Shown: in pieces, positions 60,692-64,000 of the stretch | How the letters are laid out: every line of letters starts with the position of its first letter | How positions within the stretch are numbered: the first letter of the stretch is position 1 | Origin: Sisyra terminalis | Lineage: Eukaryota > Arthropoda > Insecta > Neuroptera > Sisyridae | Direction: 5' to 3' | Length of the DNA stretch: 64,000 nt | NCBI GenBank assembly: GCA_958496175.1 | Contig: OY292278.1 | Span: forward strand, 48,918,001 to 48,982,000 | Notes under the pieces: model-generated | The model's database searches: none | Seen by the model: the letters and a program-made list of their open reading frames with translations, nothing else | What the model was told of the DNA's origin: nothing | Translations under genes and position numbers: made by a program

Positions 60692-61483
60692 TCCCAATTA
60701 AATAATCAAAATAAGACTTTTATTTTTCAAAATAAGATTTTTTCGCTGACTTTAAACAGTTATACTGTGTATACAATATATAGAATATATTGCGGTCTAA
60801 TTTATGTAATATAATTTAAGATAATAATATATAAAAATCATACTATACACATAAATTCGAACAAAAGTTCAAGCAAAAATATTCGTGACGTATTGCCCAG
60901 ATACGTATTTCGATTGCCAAGCAATCTTTCTCAGTGACCATCAAGTAGTTTTGATCACAAAGCAGTTACCAAAATTGTCCATTTAGATCACTAAATTCAA
61001 AATTTAATTCTTTCCGATTATCAGAGGATTTTATAAGTGTTAAATATATTATGATAAGAAAGGAAGGACCAGCGAAATTTTCTGATAGATCACTCTTGAT
61101 CTCATAGATCATAGATCACCATTTGTGGTCTACCAATGGTGGTCCACGAACCACTAGTGATCCATGAGAAAATTTCGCTGGTCTTTCCTTTCTTATCATA
61201 ATATATTTAACACTTATAAAATCCTCTGATAATCGGAAAGAATTAAGTTTTGAATTCAGTGTTCCATAAGGACAAAAATTTTGATAACTGCTTTGTGATC
61301 CAAAGTACTTGATGACCACTGAGGAAGATTGCTTGGCAATCTAAATACGTATCTGGGCAATACGTCACGAATATTTTTGTTTGAACTTCTGTTCAAATTA
61401 GTGGTATGATTTTTATATATTATTATATTAAAGTATCTTACATAAATTGGACCGTAATATATTCTATATATTCCCAATTGAAA
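60692..61483. mobile_element. Nested palindrome: hammerhead-like family 1 arms around inverted hAT-MITE arms
   Basis: TCCCAATTAAAT (60692-60703) and TCCCAATTGAAA (61472-61483) match at 10 of 12 positions. The left arm (about 60780-61085) and right arm (61165-61471) are near-complementary over ~300 bp. The outer part is family 1 (GACGTATTGCCCAGATACGT, GATTGCCAAGCAATC, TCAGTG). The inner part is the hAT-MITE body (TCCGATTATCAGAGGATTTT, TATTATGATAAGAAAGGAA). The right arm keeps CTGAGGA and the hairpin but has TAAA in place of GAAA. The spacer centre is near 61125. Confidence 0.8.
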
Positions 61484-62328
61484 CTTGAAAGAAAAAAATT
61501 AAAGCTATTTTGGGTTGATTGAGCAATGCACCGTGGTAGATCGACTAAAATTGTAGCACCCGATATATTTTGGTCGAATCAAAGTCATTCCTTGAGTTTC
61601 ATAAGGTCCCTGCATTTTTTTTTCTTTGATTTCTCATTTATACATTTTTTTTTTTTCGATTTTAATTTTGTTCCCGATGGAGCGAAGAGGCCGCCGCCAA
61701 TCGAATTGTGGAGATACATTGGCCATCATCAAGCAAACATGCCATGTTTCGGCCTCTCGATCTCTCATCATCGTGACTTGTTCAATTTTTTTCATTTCAT
61801 TTCATTTCGTCCGTCGATCGTTTTTTTTTTGGTCGAAACATTTTTCGAATGAGAGAAGCGCGCGAGTGCTTGAAATATCTAAATCCATTGTGACAGATGT
61901 TTATAATATTATTTATTCGAGAACTTTGGGACTATTGGATGGAAATATGTCAGACTGATCAAAATTATTGACAAAACTCATTAAGATAAATATCCATTGA
62001 ACACGAATATATCTCTCTTCAATATCTTGAGTCATCTAATGAAATTGTAGGCATTGCCTGTCTGTTATGCTTGTCCAATGTCCAATTTTTTTTTTGATTG
62101 TAACATTGGATGAAAAGACGTAATTTAGAATAAAAAAATACTAAACGAAAAATTATTGAACCAAAAAAAAAAACTTTTTGGAAATATTTTTCCTGCACCA
62201 TGCAGCTTTTCTGCATAGCTTGCCTATTTAGGTATAGGGGCATTTCACGTGAAGCGGACAGCGAAAAAAAGTGATGTTCTGAAATTTGTTCATATTTGGC
62301 ACAGTTGTACTTCTAGTAAGTATGAATG
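61484..62328. other. Unique stretch with GC-richer island (61520-61870)
   Basis: The island includes GAAGAGGCCGCCGCCAATCG and CGGCCTCTCGATCTCTCATC and is not repeated in the window. Two overlapping frames (108 and 110 codons) in different phases contain phenylalanine runs from T tracts, so I do not call a gene. Confidence 0.35.
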
Positions 62329-63139
62329 TGGATTAGGGAGATTTTTTTTTTGACTTTTTTTGGTCCCATCGTGAAATTTTGTTGGAAATACGAAAAAAAA
62401 AATTCTCTGAAAGTTTGAGCCCTTAATATTAATTTTAAGTCCTCGACCAAGACGTGTAAAGATTTCCCATTGAAAATACACGGAAACTCTGATTTTTTAT
62501 TTTTAAATTTCTATATCTCAGCGGCATTTCATGGGATAGCTTTTACCGAAGATGGTTTTTTCTCAGAATTAAACGCTCTACAAAAGTGCCCATTGCGACA
62601 AAGTCGTAACTCACACCGGTGAGGTAGTACGGGCCACTGAACCGCATTTTTCCATAAAATTCAAGGCTTAATATCTCGTTTAATATTGATCTTCGCGATT
62701 TGGTCTACAAGAACGATTTTGTAGGAAATCAAATTCTCTACATGTTTTTCATTTATAATTTTTCCGTAGCTCTTGTTATTTACGAGATAAATGCAAAAAA
62801 AAACGCGAATTTTATGGAAAAATCAGGTTCAGTGCCCCGTACTACCTCACCGGTGTGAGTTGCGACTTTGTCGCAATGGGCACTTTTGTAGAGCGTTTAA
62901 TTCTGAGTCATAACCATCTTCGGTAAAAGCGATCCCATGAAATGCCGCTGAGATATAGAAATTTAAAAATAAAAAATCAGAGTTTTCGTGTATTTTCAAT
63001 GGGAAATCTTTACCCGTCTTGGTCGAGGACTTAAAATTAATATTAAGGGCTCAAACTTTCAGTGAATTTTTTTTTGGTGTTTCCAACAAAATTTCACGAT
63101 GGGACCAAAAAAAGTCAAAAAAAAAATCACCCTAATGTG
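62329..63139. mobile_element. Long-palindrome MITE, family C
   Basis: Arms 62329-62668 and 62800-63139 are near-perfect complements. Shared blocks include GGTCCCATCGTGAAATTTTG, CTTAATATTAATTTTAAG, GATTTCCCATTGAAAATACA, CGCTCTACAAAAGTGCCCAT and CACCGGTGAGGTAGTAC. It resembles families A and B in the TTTGAGCCCTTAATATTAA block near both ends. Terminal bases and target duplication are unclear. No coding. Confidence 0.88.
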
Positions 63140-64000
63140 GATACAAAATATTTTTTTCGAATGATGAGTATTTGCCAAGTTATACGCTTCTAAAGAATTT
63201 TCGTTTGTGAAATTCGTATTTTTTGAAAAAAAATTTTCGACTTAAATTTTTTTTTTTAAATTATTAAATATGCCGGATTTAATAGAAAATTAATTGTTCT
63301 TTTTAAAGAAAAAACAAAACTGGACATTTTTATTTTTTTTAATGTAAAAAACCGGAAGTAAACTTTTCAAATCAGAATTTAAGTAACTTCGACCATTTTG
63401 ATTTTTGATTTTTTTATTTCAAAATATAGCCTAAACTACATTTATAATACACCAGAAGTTTCATAATGGAATCTGCAATAGTTTAGGAGATAGAGGAATT
63501 AAAGTACATACCTTAACTTCCTTAGGTCTACTGGTATACGCGATATAACACTAAAACGCTGTAATATTTATATTTACTATCCTACTTAAGCGTATTTAAA
63601 GCTTTAACAATGTTGTGGGGTAATTATTATTCAAATTTATAGTTTTTTCAATAAGTACTATTTTAATTTGAATAATAATTATCCCAAGCTAAAGCATATT
63701 TTATATGCTAATTTTTAAAAGTCTACTTATTTGATTTCAATGGGTGGTTTTATATCGTTTCAATGTCCAAAAAAAATTAAAAATAATTTAAATTTAAACT
63801 TTAGCAATTTAATATTTCACAATGTGGTATTTTTTTTATATATTTACAACCCTTACATTTTAATTTACGAATTTTTCTATCAACATGAGGTTGCGTAAAA
63901 GATTTGCACACATGGTTGGTTTGAATTTGTAATGGGACAAAATATCCGTCATTGGTTCCCTGATTAAAGCGGTCACATTTTATATAGGTCGATGGTTTTC
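63140..64000. other. Stretch with a 21-bp inverted repeat
   Basis: GGGGTAATTATTATTCAAAT (63617-63636) pairs with ATTTGAATAATAATTATCCC (63666-63685) around a 29-base loop, one mismatch. The rest is AT-rich with nothing recognised. Confidence 0.5.

Noticed and set aside
61526..61958. Two overlapping plus-strand frames of 108 and 110 codons
   Set aside because: Both contain phenylalanine runs from T tracts and no conserved motif.
1..64000. CRISPR array, bacterial operon or phage interpretation
   Set aside because: Split PHB1 gene with GT-AG introns and animal-type transposons show a eukaryotic nuclear origin. The tandem array has no spacer-repeat pattern.

Overview
The window looks like AT-rich insect nuclear DNA. 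It holds one recognisable host gene at its left edge, followed by about 62 kb with no intact gene. The gene is prohibitin-1 (PHB1): three coding exons at 235-322, 675-836 and 893-1467 join in phase into 274 codons that match animal PHB1 end to end. The short GT-AG introns and the repeat content (Tc1 and mariner relics, hAT and TTAA-type MITEs, Helitron-like tails, Penelope-like hammerhead tails) suggest an insect. I cannot name the order from sequence alone.

Layout. 1-1830: PHB1 and its 3' end. 1984-2330: Helitron-like fragment. 3306-13265: two inverted copies of a ~195-bp repeat flank a 7.5-kb A-rich tandem array (3649-11165, 16 units of ~475 bp). 13544-13809: first of a series of short insertions with 12-bp target duplications and hammerhead-like cores. 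16062-20112: cluster of long-palindrome 'TAGACTGG' elements. 21490-28495: more 12-bp-duplication insertions, a hAT MITE, a Tc1 transposase relic and a TTAA-flanked MITE. 29802-32080: long Helitron-like element with a tRNA-like pol III box pair. 33195-35140: minisatellite and an old ~535-bp triplication. 36853-37590: mariner relic on the minus strand. 41441-42720 and 52702-54859: two palindromic elements, each between long locus-specific direct repeats. 44766-47470: palindrome, MITE, and a CACTG-ended element with broken repeat-type ORFs arranged head to head. 48990-63140: further palindromes, hammerhead-like insertions and hAT MITEs. Several non-repetitive islands richer in GC (22.3-24.2, 35.6-36.0, 40.6-41.3, 43.5-43.8, 47.8-48.8, 55.1-56.0 and 61.5-61.9 kb) stand out and may be conserved non-coding DNA or promoter/5' UTR sequence of a gene outside the window.

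The most notable observations are: (1) eight short insertions from three sequence families that all have 12-bp target duplications (five perfect, three with 10-11 of 12 matching), whose longer copies carry the hammerhead-like arrangement CTGANGA-A-stem-GAAA; (2) two palindromic elements that sit exactly between 145-190-bp direct repeats of local sequence, like giant target-site duplications; (3) a CACTG-ended element with an inverted duplication of its own coding end; (4) a higher-order tandem array. Most open reading frames of 60-190 codons in the window look like chance or repeat-borne frames and are not called as genes.
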